Positions 23,811 to 34,959 of a DNA stretch of 64,000 bases are shown one piece after another (position 1 is the stretch's first letter; each line of letters begins with the position of its first letter). Under the pieces are notes generated by a model, which saw only the letters and a program-made list of their open reading frames with translations, made no database searches and was not told the DNA's origin. The translations under genes were made by a program, and so were the position numbers. The DNA comes from Acanthococcus lagerstroemiae. Taxonomy: Eukaryota; Arthropoda; Insecta; Hemiptera; Eriococcidae. The DNA is taken from contig CM063113.1 in NCBI GenBank assembly GCA_031841125.1, positions 57,343,211 through 57,407,210 on the forward strand. Direction: 5' to 3'.

Positions 23811-23999
23811 ACCTCCATTCCCAAGGAAAAAACTGACAGGTAATGATGAACGTTAAATTTTTTACAATTTTTTCGTAAATTAGAAGTTTTAATTACTAAA
23901 TTATTATTAACTAAGAACTCATTTCTGGGAACACTTGAGTAAAACCTGAGGAAGGCCACGGCAAACGGGCACTCGGGAAAAAGCGAATAAGTAAATGGC

Positions 24000-24520
24000 G
24001 GACCTGAGGGTGGTAAATGATCCTTAGAATCGAAGGGGGTTCAAAAGTAAAAATAACTCGGATCGGGGTCATACTAGCGAAGAGAGGCGGACGAGGGAGG
24101 TTGGGTTATCATTCTGGAGAAGAGCAGAAAGAGGTGGAGGGCACTTTGATGGAGCCAAATTTTTCCTTATCCTATACCAGCGACAAGAAGGTGAAATTGA
24201 CTGGGGTCTGAAGAACACTTGACAGAGACTTGAAGAGAGCTGTAGAAAAAAAAAACATTTGGGGTAAAACCGGAAAAATGAAAAGGGGGTTTTACGGGTT
24301 AAGAAAAGTCCAAAACGGTAAAATTGGCTGGGATTCAGGACATACTTGTGTGAGGATGCCAGCGAGGGAAAATGGGCTAATTGTCTGAAGAAAAGCAGAA
24401 AGGGATAGGTGCCCTTTGATGGTGATAAGAGATTTCCTTATCCTATACTGGCTGTAAAAAGATAGAACTAACTAACTTCGACCTGGAAAAAAAAGTTGAA
24501 AGAGATTTGAGGAGGATCCA
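24000..24520 (+). repeat. Diverged tandem duplication, unit about 270 bp
   Basis: The block at 24,112-24,183, containing AGAGCAGAAAGAGGTGGAGG and CCTTATCCTATACCAGC, reappears at 24,384-24,450 as AAAGCAGAAAGGGATAGGTG and CCTTATCCTATACTGGC. Spacing is about 270 bp. Divergence is moderate, so it is not recent. A 64-codon frame in the first unit is not kept in the second. Confidence 0.6.
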
Positions 24521-24638
24521 CAAAAGAAGGCACCTCGGAAGAAAGAAAAAAAAATTGTTATATATTTTTAATCGTTGAACTCGTTTCAAGTTAATGTTAT
24601 TTTACTGTAGAAAAGCGTGAAATATGTAACGTTAGTTG

Positions 24639-24770
24639 TAGGGGCGGATACAGAAAATAATTTCGAGGGGTCCAAACGAAAAATATTATATACACGAAAC
24701 AATAAATAAGCTGTGTTGGTAGATATTTAGATATTGGGGAGTCCGGATCCCCCCCTCATATCCGCCCCTG
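24639..24770. mobile_element. hAT-type MITE (132 bp)
   Basis: The ends are TAGGGGCGGATACAG and CATATCCGCCCCTG, inverted to each other. Flanks are GTTAGTTG (24,631-24,638) and GTTAATTG (24,771-24,778), an 8-bp duplication with one mismatch. No coding capacity; a run of C lies just inside the right end, as in several other hAT MITEs here. Confidence 0.88.
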
Positions 24771-25784
24771 GTTAATTGCTATATTTCCTATCGTCCACAC
24801 ACTCGATTTCATCTTTAACTTCCTATCGTTTATTCACTTTATTTCAACGTGCAATTAAACTTTTCCCTCAAAATAAAAATTATTAACAAAGAGACCCTAG
24901 GTAACGTTCAAAAAAGTTGACAGCCCACTTCAAAAAATGATTTCATTTTCAACACCGATTTAAAGGGGAAAAGCATGAATTGAAATCTTTCAAGTCTGAG
25001 GACACAAAAATTAATTTAATACTGTGAATGAGGAGATGGGGAGAAAACTATACAGTTTTTACACATTTTGAATTGTCCCTTCTTGACTTGCTTCCTGGAT
25101 TGGCTGCTGCTACGGCAAGAAGGTAGTTTAGCCCAATTTATGACGTTCCGGGATCAGATTGGAGACAAAATGAAAGGAACATTATTATGGAGGACGCAGT
25201 CTAAAGCAATTTTTCTTTTAAAACATTTTTCATAAAACACGTGATATTTGTCGAGATTTTTGAAAATCAAAAGTCAATTTGGATGGGTTGGGTTAAGTTT
25301 TCTTCAAAATCAGCAGGAGGGATAGAAATGGAAGTTTCAGTTTGTTAGTTAATACAGTCCTCGACAGCTGTCCGCGATGGTCCATTAGGTACTTGTCCTT
25401 CAAATTTCTTTAAAGGGACAGGGATGGAATTTTTAGTACTTATTTAATACAATCCTTGACAATTGCCTGCGATACCCCACTTGGTATTTCAATTTTCTTT
25501 CAAATTTTCTTACTCCTAAAGACTCAATCTGCTTCCGTTACTTCACAATAATTATGCGAACGTGAGGGGAAAAAAAGATCGGCCTTCCCTTACGTCTTCT
25601 TCACCGCTAACAAATTTGTCATCCAGAAAGAGAATACCGGGATGTATTTTACTTTGGAATTCCTTGCAACTGAATCGTTTACAGTCAATTACAAGACCCT
25701 TTTTCAATTTCAATGTTTAACTGACATGATAATTAGTTGACCAGTAGCTACCAGGGCTGGGAAAAACACGGAAAAATGACTTGT

Positions 25785-26050
25785 GGATCATGGATCATTG
25801 GAAAAAATATTCGAATCATGGATCATAATCAATCAAGAAACGAATTCGAATCACGGATCACGAATCAGTCCAGAAAAAATGATGCGGACCAATTTTTTTG
25901 GAACATTTTTCAGATCACTTCCAATTTTTAAGAAATTCGCAACTAAATCAACAAAGTACTGATATTTAGAAAAAGATCCGAGAATTTGGTGAACCGAATC
26001 ATTAAAAAAAAATTAACAAAACTGATTTGGATCACGGACAAACAATGTAA
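25785..26050 (+). repeat. GGATCATG-rich dispersed repeat
   Basis: Short variants of GAATCATGGATCAT and ATCACGGATCACGAATC recur through this segment. Similar texture appears at 28,660-28,810, 29,030-29,120, 29,300-29,340 and 30,740-30,780, so these are worn pieces of one family. Confidence 0.5.
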
Positions 26051-26589
26051 AAATGATTCGAGGTAATCCGAAATTTCCTACCCGTAGACTTCATAAATTG
26101 ATCGCGCAAATTCACAAGTTTCGGCTGGAAGTTAAAATTGGAAAACTGACTTATGCTGATTGTGCATACATCATTTCAATTATTGACAGCATTCTCCTCA
26201 ATTTTAATAGGGATCTGAACAGATCCACGTTCTAGAAGATTTATGTTCTTATTTTTTAATCACACGTCGAATACGCGGGCAGTCGAAAATAAGGAACTAC
26301 GCGAAGTCAGTAACCAGAAAATTAGACCGATAATTCAACAGGTTAATTATTGAACGAAAATCAGGTAACAGCATCGAGAGAATTCGGGAGACCGTGACTC
26401 GGGGGACAGTTATGAAATAAAGTGATGTATTCTCCGAAGATACCATAAATATGGCTAACTTCTCGCAACACTGATCCTCGCTGTTGTCTCAGCACGATAA
26501 TAAATCTCCAAAAGGAATGCGCGGGAAGAAAAAGAGAGAGTTGCCATAAATCACATCGGAAAATAAGTTGCAAAAACTACAATTCTCAG

Positions 26590-27620
26590 TGGATTTCGAA
26601 ACGTCCAGGTGGCCGAGTATCAATCGGAGAACTGTGCACCGATATGGGTGACTGCCAGTGCACGTATATTTATTTACTTTCTTCGCATCAAGTCCGACTT
26701 TCGTGAATTCTCTTGTTAGCAGTCAGCCTCCAACTCGAGACAGTCATGTACCGAGAAAAGTTCTCAAGATTTAGCTGCTGCCACAGCCTTCACATTGCTC
26801 TTTTTGGAAACCAAATTTTCCAATAACTACAAATGTGGCATCTCATGGCCACCTCCATCGTAATCATTTTTGAAGCAGCCACTTTAACCTACTTACTTTT
26901 CGGGTACCTCCGATCCGAATGGAAGCACCGAGGCGCGGTAGTGTGATAAAAGGGCCTCAGATAAGTACGCGTACTCGACCGTGGAGTCCACCAAACAGTC
27001 GCAGTCGAGTCGCTGCGGTAACGTCTGTCAAAGGACGCGGTTTGCGTGAAGGTATGTACTCTGTGCGACCGGGTACAGGTTGTAGACGAAGGCTCATCTC
27101 GTCATACCGAGAAGTATATTCCTATATTCGGACGTATAAAAATGTATACAGCTTACCTAATAACGACACGCTAGTTAAGGAGAAGACGGACCGGGACCGG
27201 GTGCGGACGTCGTTTGGCTCTTTTATTGTTGAAAATCGTTTATCGTCTGTTGGGTAACAACTATAACAAGCCTCGAAGAGGGCAATTTGTCTGCTGCACG
27301 TCTATTGTCCGATGACCCTCACCCAGTGAATGGTGTATCTTCGACTCGGTTCGAAAGTTAGAAATCCGGACGGCCGGTCGGTCGTTTCCGAAGACCCGGG
27401 GCACTTGAACTGTGCCCGATGATGGATAATTGCGAACGAGAATGCTCGTGGAAAAGCAAGAGCAGTCGCCATAAAACGGCGATTCCAGTAATGAGGCATG
27501 TGGAATCTTCAGAAATGCACGCATCACGAGAGAACTAAGTATGAGTACAGAGGTCGAGTGTGATTCATCATCGGGTGCATTACCATTGACTGGGTCTCTG
27601 CTCACTAAACTCCCTCACGT
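26590..27620. other. GC-/CpG-enriched block around candidate gene B start
   Basis: CpG density and GC rise relative to the flanks, most clearly from 26,915 to 27,610 (for example GGACGGCCGGTCGGTCG). A TATAAAA sits at 27,137. The block contains the ATG of candidate gene B at 26,919. On the minus strand 27,261-27,605 is open for 114 codons without recognisable content. A promoter or an exon-rich zone is likely but cannot be placed precisely. Confidence 0.35.
26919..27051 (+). CDS. Candidate gene B, first coding exon
   Basis: The ATG at 26,919 opens 44 codons plus one base up to the donor GTGAAG|GTATGT. The product starts MEAPRRGSVIKGPQISTR and ends SVKGRGLRE; it is strongly basic, Arg-rich and Pro/Ser-rich. 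The outgoing phase matches the exon at 40,410-40,474, which in turn matches the terminal exon at 42,311. The joined protein has 78 residues and no internal stop. I do not recognise it. Without splicing at this donor the frame would run on to a stop at 27,257 (112 residues), which is the main alternative. An in-frame TGA lies about 50 bases upstream of the ATG, so the start is well defined if translation begins here. Confidence 0.42.
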
Positions 27621-27687
27621 TAGGGATAGCTGTATACACTACGGCAGATGAAGACTACATGCAAGAGAGGGCCAAATCCTGGGGGAG

Positions 27688-28594
27688 CAGGCTGACCACT
27701 CAAATTTTCTCTGAAAAAGGTGATAAAAGTGACCAATTTTGTTTAAAAAAAAAAGTGACCGAAAAGTGACCAAAAAATCACCATAATTCCCACATTTTCG
27801 ACTAAAAATTATTCTCATTCAGACTTTATGTAAACTTCGGCTCTCATGTCTTGAAAAAAACATACATCACAAGTTTTTCGTAGAATCACACACTCTACTC
27901 ACGCACACTTGTCTTGTATACTTATATCACATATCAGATTGAAGAGACACTTTTTTCAGTTTTTCTCTCTCGATAAATTGATAATAGCACTACTGAGCAG
28001 CTATTTTGCACAACGCATTTTGACAGGTGATTCTGAGGTACTTTTCAACGATGAACACGATACTGCGATCCATTTTTCTCTATCACGTCACAATTCGGAG
28101 TTCTGAACGACTGTAATTCGTTTCCATTTTGTTTTTGCAGTGGAATAAGCGGTACCACTGACTGAATATCATCAGTGTTATCAGACCACTATAGCAGAAA
28201 ACAAACAGACGGAATACACACCACTACACAAACTTAACACACAACAATACGAATCAGTATGACCACATTCAGTTTCTAAACTTCTTTTTGAACACATTTA
28301 GTTGAATTTTTAATAGTTTTTGATCAGAAAAACTAGACGTGATAGAGAAAAACGGCCGACGGCACTGTATTCAGCGTAGAAAAGTACTCAAGAATCACCT
28401 CCTTAAATGCGTTGTGCATGCAAAAAATTTCATTTTGTTCAGTGGTGTAATTAAAATGAGCATTTTTTATATTTTTTTAACGGAAAATTTTTTTTAAAGT
28501 GACTTTTCTGATTAAAAGGTGACTTTCGTGACCAAATTTCAAAAAAGTGACCAGAGGTGACTTAAGGTGAAAAAGTGACCGAGTGGTCAGCCTG
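27688..28594. mobile_element. Non-autonomous foldback hAT element (907 bp)
   Basis: The termini are CAGGCTGACCACTC and GAGTGGTCAGCCTG, exact inverted repeats. They are flanked by the perfect 8-bp duplication TGGGGGAG (27,680-27,687 and 28,595-28,602). Both subterminal zones are packed with GTGACC/GGTCAC motifs, which in hAT elements serve as transposase binding sites. Inner arms are also inverted: TGCACAACGCATTTTGACAG near 28,007 pairs with the segment around 28,408, and TTTTTCTCTATCACGTC near 28,072 pairs with 28,339. The element can therefore fold over most of its length. No transposase frame is present. Confidence 0.93.
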
Positions 28595-28639
28595 TGGGGG
28601 AGGGAAATGACTACACACTATGACAGATAAGAACTACAT

Positions 28640-29130
28640 GCAAAAGTGGGTAAATTAAAACAAAATTATTCGAATCACAGATACAAATACAGTGACAGGA
28701 AATGATCCGGAGGTATTTTTCACGCAGATCATTGAAAATATAAATCGAATCATAGATTGAAGAAAATCATGAATACAAAAATGATCTGGATCATTTAAAT
28801 ATCAAAAATCAAGATATTCTTTCTTTCTATTCTCCATGTGCAGGATCGAAAACATAAGAATGAATATTATAAATTAAAGAGCACCGCGAGTTCGACCAAC
28901 TCAGTAAACATAAGATCGGCTTTGATTCTTCAGTAGCATATGGCATTTGTTCTTTTGAAAAGAAAAAGAAGAAAACAATGTATTTGTCAGTGAGTTCTTC
29001 AGAGATGATTTGAAACACAAATACACGTATTTCCGCAGGAAATGATCTGGCAAATACTATTAGTCTGATTATTGAATGAATGATTCCAATCATAGATAAT
29101 TGGTCAAGAAAGAATTGTGACATAAGCGGA
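28640..29130. repeat. Worn AATGATC/GGATCATT repeat pieces
   Basis: Strings such as GGAAATGATCYGG and GAATCATAGATT recur in two blocks, 28,660-28,810 and 29,030-29,120. They relate to the GGATCATG family at 25,785. No gene was seen between them; the minus-strand frame at 28,827-29,123 is unrecognised. Confidence 0.4.
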
Positions 29131-29278
29131 AATAGTTAACCTAGCGGGGGAAGGCTGACAAGTAGGTATTAAAATAAAGGCAAAAATTCTTCCGCTCGTA
29201 TGGCTTTTCAGTTTGTTTTTTTTTTTTAGACGGGGAGGAGAGAGCTTTCAGAAGATAGGGGAGGAGCTACCCTCAGGC

Positions 29279-29396
29279 TTCCTATTTGCGATTATGGATT
29301 TTCATTTGTGATTCATGGATAATTTTATTCGAATCCTGCTCACGCTTGCTACATGCGATTCGTGTTCTTTCAAGATTCGAAGTTTCCGATATTTCG
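29279..29396 (+). repeat. 118-bp direct repeat, copy 1 (flanks RTE relic)
   Basis: It aligns along its length with 30,728-30,844 in the same orientation: both begin CCTATTTG and end AAGATTCGAAGTTTCCGATA followed by TTCGG. The two copies bracket a 1.3-kb segment containing the RTE relic. Confidence 0.8.
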
Positions 29397-29427
29397 GCCT
29401 AAGAAGTAACTCTATTTTGGGAAAGGA

Positions 29428-29705
29428 GTATTCAGTCGTTCCAGTTCAGGTTTAAACTATCTCAGCTGCGACAGAACTGTTTCATCAGTCGCAAAGTTAC
29501 AAGCAAGTTTTGACGGGGAGGATGGTAAGATGAACTCGAGGCCTTCATGGCTGAATCCGCATCCGATATAAGACCGAAACCAACCTCTCGAATCAGAACG
29601 GAAAATTTTCAACGATGAATTAGATTTCTCGATGGAGCTAGAAGTAAAAAAGGATTTATTGTTTTTCTAACAGGGGGTTAACTGACATGAGTTGTATTAC
29701 TCCAT
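29428..29705 (+). repeat. Dispersed repeat, copy 1 of 2 (about 280 bp)
   Basis: It shares TATCTCAGCTGCGACAGAAC, CATGGAGCT/GATGGAGCT, GGATTTATTGTTTTTCT and GACATGAGTTG in the same order with 33,413-33,678. It has no recognisable coding content and its class is unknown. Confidence 0.8.
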
Positions 29706-29734
29706 TACCCCCGTAAAAATCTGAAATACAAAAA

Positions 29735-30667
29735 GGAGTAAAACAGGGGAACCACTCGAACTTTTTCAACGCGATTTTGGAAGAAATGAAAAAAATCTAA
29801 ATTGGGAGCTAAAGGGGGTAAACATCACTAGTCAATGGTTGAATAATTTACTTGCTGATGACGTAGCATTACTGAGCAATGCTCTGCAGGAGTTGCACGC
29901 CTTGGCCGAGGAAGTCGATATTGAAAGCATGAAGATCGGATTATTAATGAATACATCGAAGACCAAGGTAATGACTGACATACATGAGGAGAGATTTTCG
30001 GCGGGGGAAGGAAACTGAAATTATGAAAAAATATAATTACCTTGGTCAGATTGTTCCATTCGAGGGGAGGGGGAAACTAGAGTTGAAATCGAGGACAGTA
30101 AAAGCTTGGAAAAACTTCAGGGCACACAAGGTGGTGATGAATGGCAATCTGCCGTCGAGGGCAAAAATAAAAATTTTAGATCAGTGTGTGATACCCACAC
30201 TCAACTACGGAGCTCAAACTTGGTCCCTGACAAAGTCATGAAGCAACAGTTTGAAGATACCCCACGGATGCTAGACAGCATAATGAAGATGAAAGGATGA
30301 GTGAAAGATAAAGTAAAACTAGGAGAGATTCAAAAAAATACCAGGGTCGCAAAATATAGGAAGAAGGCGGGAGGTCCAAAAACGCTAAGCTATGCTTCGC
30401 GAGACATATGGCGACAGGAGAGGACCAATAGGGGAAGGTAGGCGAAGAATGGTCGCCAAGGAAGTGGAAAAGAGGAAGAGATAGACCTCCGACACGATGA
30501 AGGAACGAGCTGACAAGAGAATTTGGGATATTATGGGATTAGGTTGGGAAGGAATAGGGGAAGGAGGAAGAGGATGATGGACGCTCATACCCGGAACCGG
30601 GTGCATTCGACATGACGGCCCCCACACAACCAAGGTCGGTTCGAATAAGAAACTGTAAATAAAATAG
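29735..30667 (+). mobile_element. RTE-clade non-LTR retrotransposon relic
   Basis: Translation in changing frames follows an RTE reverse transcriptase. It gives GVKQG with FFNAILEEM, then the catalytic box region LADDVALLSN (29,850-29,890), then GLLMNTSKTKVMTDI, YNYLGQIVPFEGRGK, NGNLPSRAKIKILDQCVIPT and NYGAQTWSLTKS. A basic tail with ARHMATGED follows. The order and spacing match the palm and thumb of RTE-clade RT. At least three frameshifts and several stops make it inactive. It is 5'-truncated and ends in an A-rich TAAATAAAATAG tail. It is the same clade as the relic at 4,634-5,285. Confidence 0.9.
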
Positions 30668-30727
30668 AATTCTGGCAGAGCGGAGAAGTTTTTAAAGGAT
30701 AAAGGGAGTGAGCTAAAACCACAAGCT

Positions 30728-30844
30728 CCCTATTTGTGCTAATGGATTCCGATTTGTAATTCATGGATCATTTTATTGGAATCCTGCCCGCTCTCGCTAC
30801 ATGCTGTTCGTGTTCTCTTAAGATTCGAAGTTTCCGATATTCGG
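30728..30844 (+). repeat. 118-bp direct repeat, copy 2
   Basis: Partner of 29,279-29,396, with GATTTGTAATTCATGGATC and the same end, AAGATTCGAAGTTTCCGATA. Downstream of it the similarity to the first locus stops. Confidence 0.8.
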
Positions 30845-31164
30845 TTTAGTAGCTCTAGTTTGAAAAGGGGGTACGGCCACCTCTCGCCGCAAACTGTATA
30901 TATCTGTACTAGCAGTCCCCCTGGACCCACCACAATTAGAAGACCCTGGAGAACGCAGACCCACCCGCAAGAAAACCAGTGAGCGCCAAGCCAGCTCCAT
31001 ATCAGCGCCCTCAGCATCACTACAGAGCAGAAAGAAAGGGGACCCCGGACAGAGTTGCGTGTAGTTTTGAATTTAGAGTCGGTGATGTCCAAAAAAGGTG
31101 GATACCATATTTCTAACGCCCCTAGGTCTGCCAGAAGGGACAGAGACAAACAAACATTTTCAAA
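30845..31164. other. GC-richer segment with unassigned open frames
   Basis: The plus strand has an open stretch at about 30,984-31,210 (for example TEQKERGPRTELRVVLN), and the minus strand is open over 30,739-31,149. Neither has a recognisable domain or clear splice borders. It could be transposon-derived. Confidence 0.25.
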
Positions 31165-31321
31165 TGTACAAATATTAGAGATTAGAGATTTCTACCACTT
31201 AATCATTTCTGAAAGGAGGCTGTTATAGCCATCAAGTTTAAGCGCAATATTGATCGTTTCAAAAATGACGACACCGTGACGTCACATCCAAACAACTTGG
31301 TAGGAAGTTTAAGCTAGAAGT

Positions 31322-31547
31322 GAATCGGTTAGAACCAAAAGAAGATAAGTCCAAAAATCGCACTTTTCAAGAAGCGAAAAAAAATGTTTCATTCGAAAAT
31401 TTGAAAATTGTGGAATACGTCCTCAGGGCGGTAGTAGAGGGTCACAAGAAACAACTTTTAAGCCCAGTCCCATCAGATAAAATTTTGATAGGCCGAAGCT
31501 GGGCGGCTCAAAGTTTTTGGACTCCACCCCTTTTGGTTCTGAACGAT
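31322..31547. mobile_element. MITE with TTAGAACCAAAAG ends, copy 2
   Basis: The left end is AATCGGTTAGAACCAAAAG and the right end CCCCTTTTGGTTCTGAACG. A further right end, CCCCTTTTGGTTCTAATCG, at 31,972-31,990 pairs even better with the left end. The unit may therefore be a 0.67-kb element with an internal terminus. The family is shared with 5,866-6,083. Confidence 0.6.
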
Positions 31548-32596
31548 TTTTTTGCAGTTTTACGGCTCGAAATTGCCTCTCCCCCCTTTTGTAGCCAGAC
31601 ATAAAGGGATCACTTTAGTCCTGGTCCCATTCCAATCGAGCAAAATACCTGCTTGTAAGAAAAAAAGTTCTGAAGCTGTCTTGGAAAATTGCGCTTTCGT
31701 TTTTGAAAATAGCATTTTTCAGGTATAAAAATGCAAAAAGAGGGCGGATGGGCCGATATTTTTTTTATTTATTTCTATTTTTTACACTAACATACACCCA
31801 TTTTCGAACAATTTTTGGAAAAAATTTTATTACAAGAAAATGAAAGAAAGCGATGTTGCCAAAAAGCACCTTCCCAGCTGTTTCACGAAATTTCGCCCAC
31901 ACCAGCAGATCAGCGATACTTCAATACCCCATACTCCGTGAAAAAAGCAAAAACGACAAATGTGGACTGAACCCCTTTTGGTTCTAATCGATTAAAGTGT
32001 ATGTATATGGAGGAATACCGTTTCAATGCATTTTTCGCGAAAATCGTCAGTTAAAATGAAAATATTCACAGAACATCGTTCGTAGCATTTTAAATCTTCT
32101 TTAATATGACACCAATCACGACCAAGTCCGATTAGAACTATTTTTTGTGTGTTATTCTTATGTAGTTCCTACAACTTGAATGTCGGTGACGTCATTTCTG
32201 AAATGATCATTAAAGAGGTTCAATGTGAAACACTTTCGAAACGTCCAAATCGAAAACAAAAAACTAACACTTTCATATATACAAATATTAGAGATTAGAG
32301 ATTTCTACTGCTTAGTAATTGATAAAAAGAGGCAGTTACAGCCATCAAATTTCAACACAATATGAAAAAGTTCAATGTGAAACACTTCCGAAACGTCCAA
32401 ATCGAAAAGAAAAATTTGAAGGTCAAGAGAGAGCAAAATTTTGCGGACCTACTTCTAATAAGGGTACCGAAATTTTTTATAGCCCAAACGCTATTCAGCA
32501 TTCATACGAATCCAGAAAGTACGAACCCCAGCTTTTACAGTTCACCCGCCAACCTCGAACAAACGTACAGGCAAATAAACACCTTTATATACACAC

Positions 32597-32660
32597 ACTA
32601 GCTGACCTGCTTCGCGGCTCATCTAGAGTCTAGACGAGCCACGAAGCAGGGTCACCTAGT
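32597..32660. repeat. 64-bp near-perfect hairpin
   Basis: The arms ACTAGCTGACCTGCTTCGCG and (inverted) CGAAGCAGGGTCACCTAGT meet at a TCTAGAGTCTAGA centre, with only a few mismatches over 32 bp per arm. It sits at the end of one copy of the dispersed family at 31,165-33,015. Confidence 0.9.
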
Positions 32661-33149
32661 ATGCGTATTCTAAACCTAGGCTAAAGTGAGTTGGCTAAAT
32701 AAGTTAGACGGAGGAATATTGGTATTTTTGGAAATTTCAGATTTCCAACTCCCTAACAATTTCTGAAGGGTGGCGGTTACAGTCACCAAATTTTAATATA
32801 ATATGAAGAAGCCTAGTGTAAAACACTTCCAAAAGGTACAAGTAGAAAAAAATTAGGAGGCAAAATTTTGTGGCCTCCCTCCTAATAAGGGTACCGAAAT
32901 TTTTTGGCCTAAAACCTTCTCAGAGTTTATACGAGCACATACAGAAAATACGGAGCTTCCCATAGCTCAGTTTGGCCGCCAACCTCGAACAAACAAACAA
33001 ACACTTTTATGTATATTGTATTTTAAAAAATCGTCACATCGTCACCTCATTCTGCTTGACCTGACCTGGCAGTTCTGGATTCCTTTTAAACTGCACTTTT
33101 TTACATCCATATTGTTATCTTCCCCCAGTCTATTGTCATTCCGAAACAG

Positions 33150-33249
33150 TTCGGTTTCTCTCTCTCTCTTTCTTTATTTTTTCTTTTCTTTTTTCCTTTT
33201 CACCCAGGTTAAGCCGAACATGGCCAAGACATCGGTCTCGATCAAATAA
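33150..33249 (+). other. Very strong splice acceptor with short open end
   Basis: A pyrimidine tract of about 50 bases (33,155-33,206), including CTCTCTCTCTTTC, ends in CACCCAG|GTTAAG. The first frame after it encodes VKPNMAKTSVSIK and then TAA at 33,247. It looks like a terminal coding exon, but no upstream exon with matching phase was found. From the gene B exon at 26,919 it would give an immediate stop. It may also be a (CT)n microsatellite that mimics an acceptor. Confidence 0.25.
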
Positions 33250-33412
33250 GTCAATCGATCACCGGATCACCCCTCTATTCGATCTGCTCTCATTCATCGC
33301 ATTTTGCAATCGTGAATACATCTTTCGCGCACGACTGTTTTTTTCTCTTTTTTTTTCGTATCTCTTAATGATGCAAACATGGGCCCAGTCGGCTACCAAT
33401 TCCGTAGAGGTA

Positions 33413-33678
33413 TCGGGGTATCAATTGTTTCATTCAGGCTCAAAGTATCTCAGCTGCGACAGAACTGCTTCATCAGTCACATATCTACAAGCAAATTTCG
33501 AGGGAGAGGGGATAAGGAGATCTCGAGGACTTCGTGGCCGAATCCCTACATCGATCACCAGCCTCTCGCATCAGGAGGGAAAAGTTTCAGCGGTGAATTA
33601 TTCATGGAGCTGGAGGTAAAAATGGATTTATTGTTTTTCTTCGAGCAGGCTTACTGACATGAGTTGCACTGCTCCAGT
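33413..33678 (+). repeat. Dispersed repeat, copy 2 of 2
   Basis: Partner of 29,428-29,705, with the same order of shared blocks. Open frames over it (33,368-33,657) arise from the repeat and are not called as genes. Confidence 0.8.
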
Positions 33679-33679
33679 A

Positions 33680-34955
33680 CCCCGTGATCATGGGCGCTCC
33701 AATACTCGCTTCGCTGGTCAATTCTCAAAGCCCCCTGATGGGATAACACCGTTAGCGATCAGGATGGAGCAAACGAGTCAACTTTTTGCGTTTCTGGAAA
33801 ATGCATCGAATAATGCGAGTAACCGTACTGTATTCCATATTCTCGAATAGGAATGCCTATTATGAATGAACGAGGTTATTGAGTGGTATATCTAGCATCG
33901 TTCGAGATCGGTGATATGTGTGCGTACACCCCGAGATCGCTTTAAGGCCGTATTTGGTATAATGAACGATATTGCAAGCGTGCCGAGCTTATCGACGATA
34001 GAAAGAAAGAGAGAGAGAAAAAAAACTGAATTACGTTCGCAATTGAAAGTAAAAGGCGCAACAGGTGGAAGGCGGTCGCTTTGCAGAACATGTGCAAATT
34101 TATGTAAATGTGCGAGTTAACACATTCATTTCTACATGTACAAATGCGATTATCGCAGGTAGTACACACAGACAGGAAAAAAAACATTCTGTTTCCAGAG
34201 GAGGTGGTGTATTTGATCGTGTATGATTGCGCGAAGTACCGCTGTTCTACAATAGCAATGGTACATGAAGGCTCAAGAAAGAAATACGTGCAAACTGGCC
34301 GGAGTGCGACTGGTTTTTGAAATGCAAGACGAATTTTGCAGCTGGAAGCCCGTACGGAAACATTTCCAAAAGTGCAAGGTATATCCGGTGGGAAGAATAA
34401 TAAGAGCATAATCTCTCTATAACGGTCCAAAATATAGATTTTTCGTAGAAATCATCCTAAAAATTGAAAAAATATTGGTTTCTTCGCTTGCAGCCGAGCT
34501 TTTTTAAATCACTTTTTAGGGTTAAAAATCATGAAATCCACCTCGATAAAAGAATTCTTGCGACGAGCCCAGTAAAGTGTACATCTTTCAGCACGACTAA
34601 GAATATACATACAGTTCTACTTAAAACAGGGATAGGAGTAGTGGCATGAAGACCTCCGTCTCTCTCCTCGAGACTAGGTAAATAAGGTAAAGGGGTCTAG
34701 GAGAAATAACCGCGGGGGAATTCGCCGCGAAATATTGAACGAAGTCAAATCATAGCGAGGTAAATTCCTCGCAGGAAAATTAATCGCCAGACAAAAATAC
34801 TCGACAGGTGAATTAACCGCAGAACAATTAATCGCATGCCTACTTCCTGACTTTTCGTGTTTCATTCGCACGTCGATGACGAATGCATCATATCACGTAT
34901 TCGAATACGTAAAAATTGTTTCTTTACAGAAAATGTTGATGTGTGGAGGAGTCTT
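33680..34955. other. Non-coding stretch
   Basis: No splice-bounded segment was recognised. The minus strand is open over 33,942-34,430 without known motifs. At 34,700-34,840 a short motif AATTAATCGC/AATTAACCGC recurs about five times, a minor degenerate repeat. Confidence 0.4.
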
Positions 34956-34959
34956 ATAG

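Larger units (their letters stand above)
31165..33015 (+). repeat. Dispersed repeat family, three to four worn copies
   Basis: CAAATATTAGAGATTAGAGA occurs at 31,168 and 32,280. GTGAAACACTTYCGAAACG occurs at 32,226 and 32,378 and, changed, at 32,818. CTAATAAGGGTACCGAAATT occurs at 32,455 and 32,883, and CGCCAACCTCGAACAAAC at 32,550 and 32,980. The 3' ends run into CAAACAAACA and CTTTTATGTATAT tails, as in retroposed sequences. The class is not determined. Confidence 0.65.

Noticed and set aside
29440..29470. Reverse strand reads CTGATGAAACAG, recalling a hammerhead ribozyme core
   Set aside because: The GAAA box and the stems of a hammerhead are not in the required positions.
33208..33657. 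Long open plus-strand reading after a strong acceptor
   Set aside because: Most of it runs through a dispersed repeat also present at 29,428, and no donor or matching upstream exon was found.
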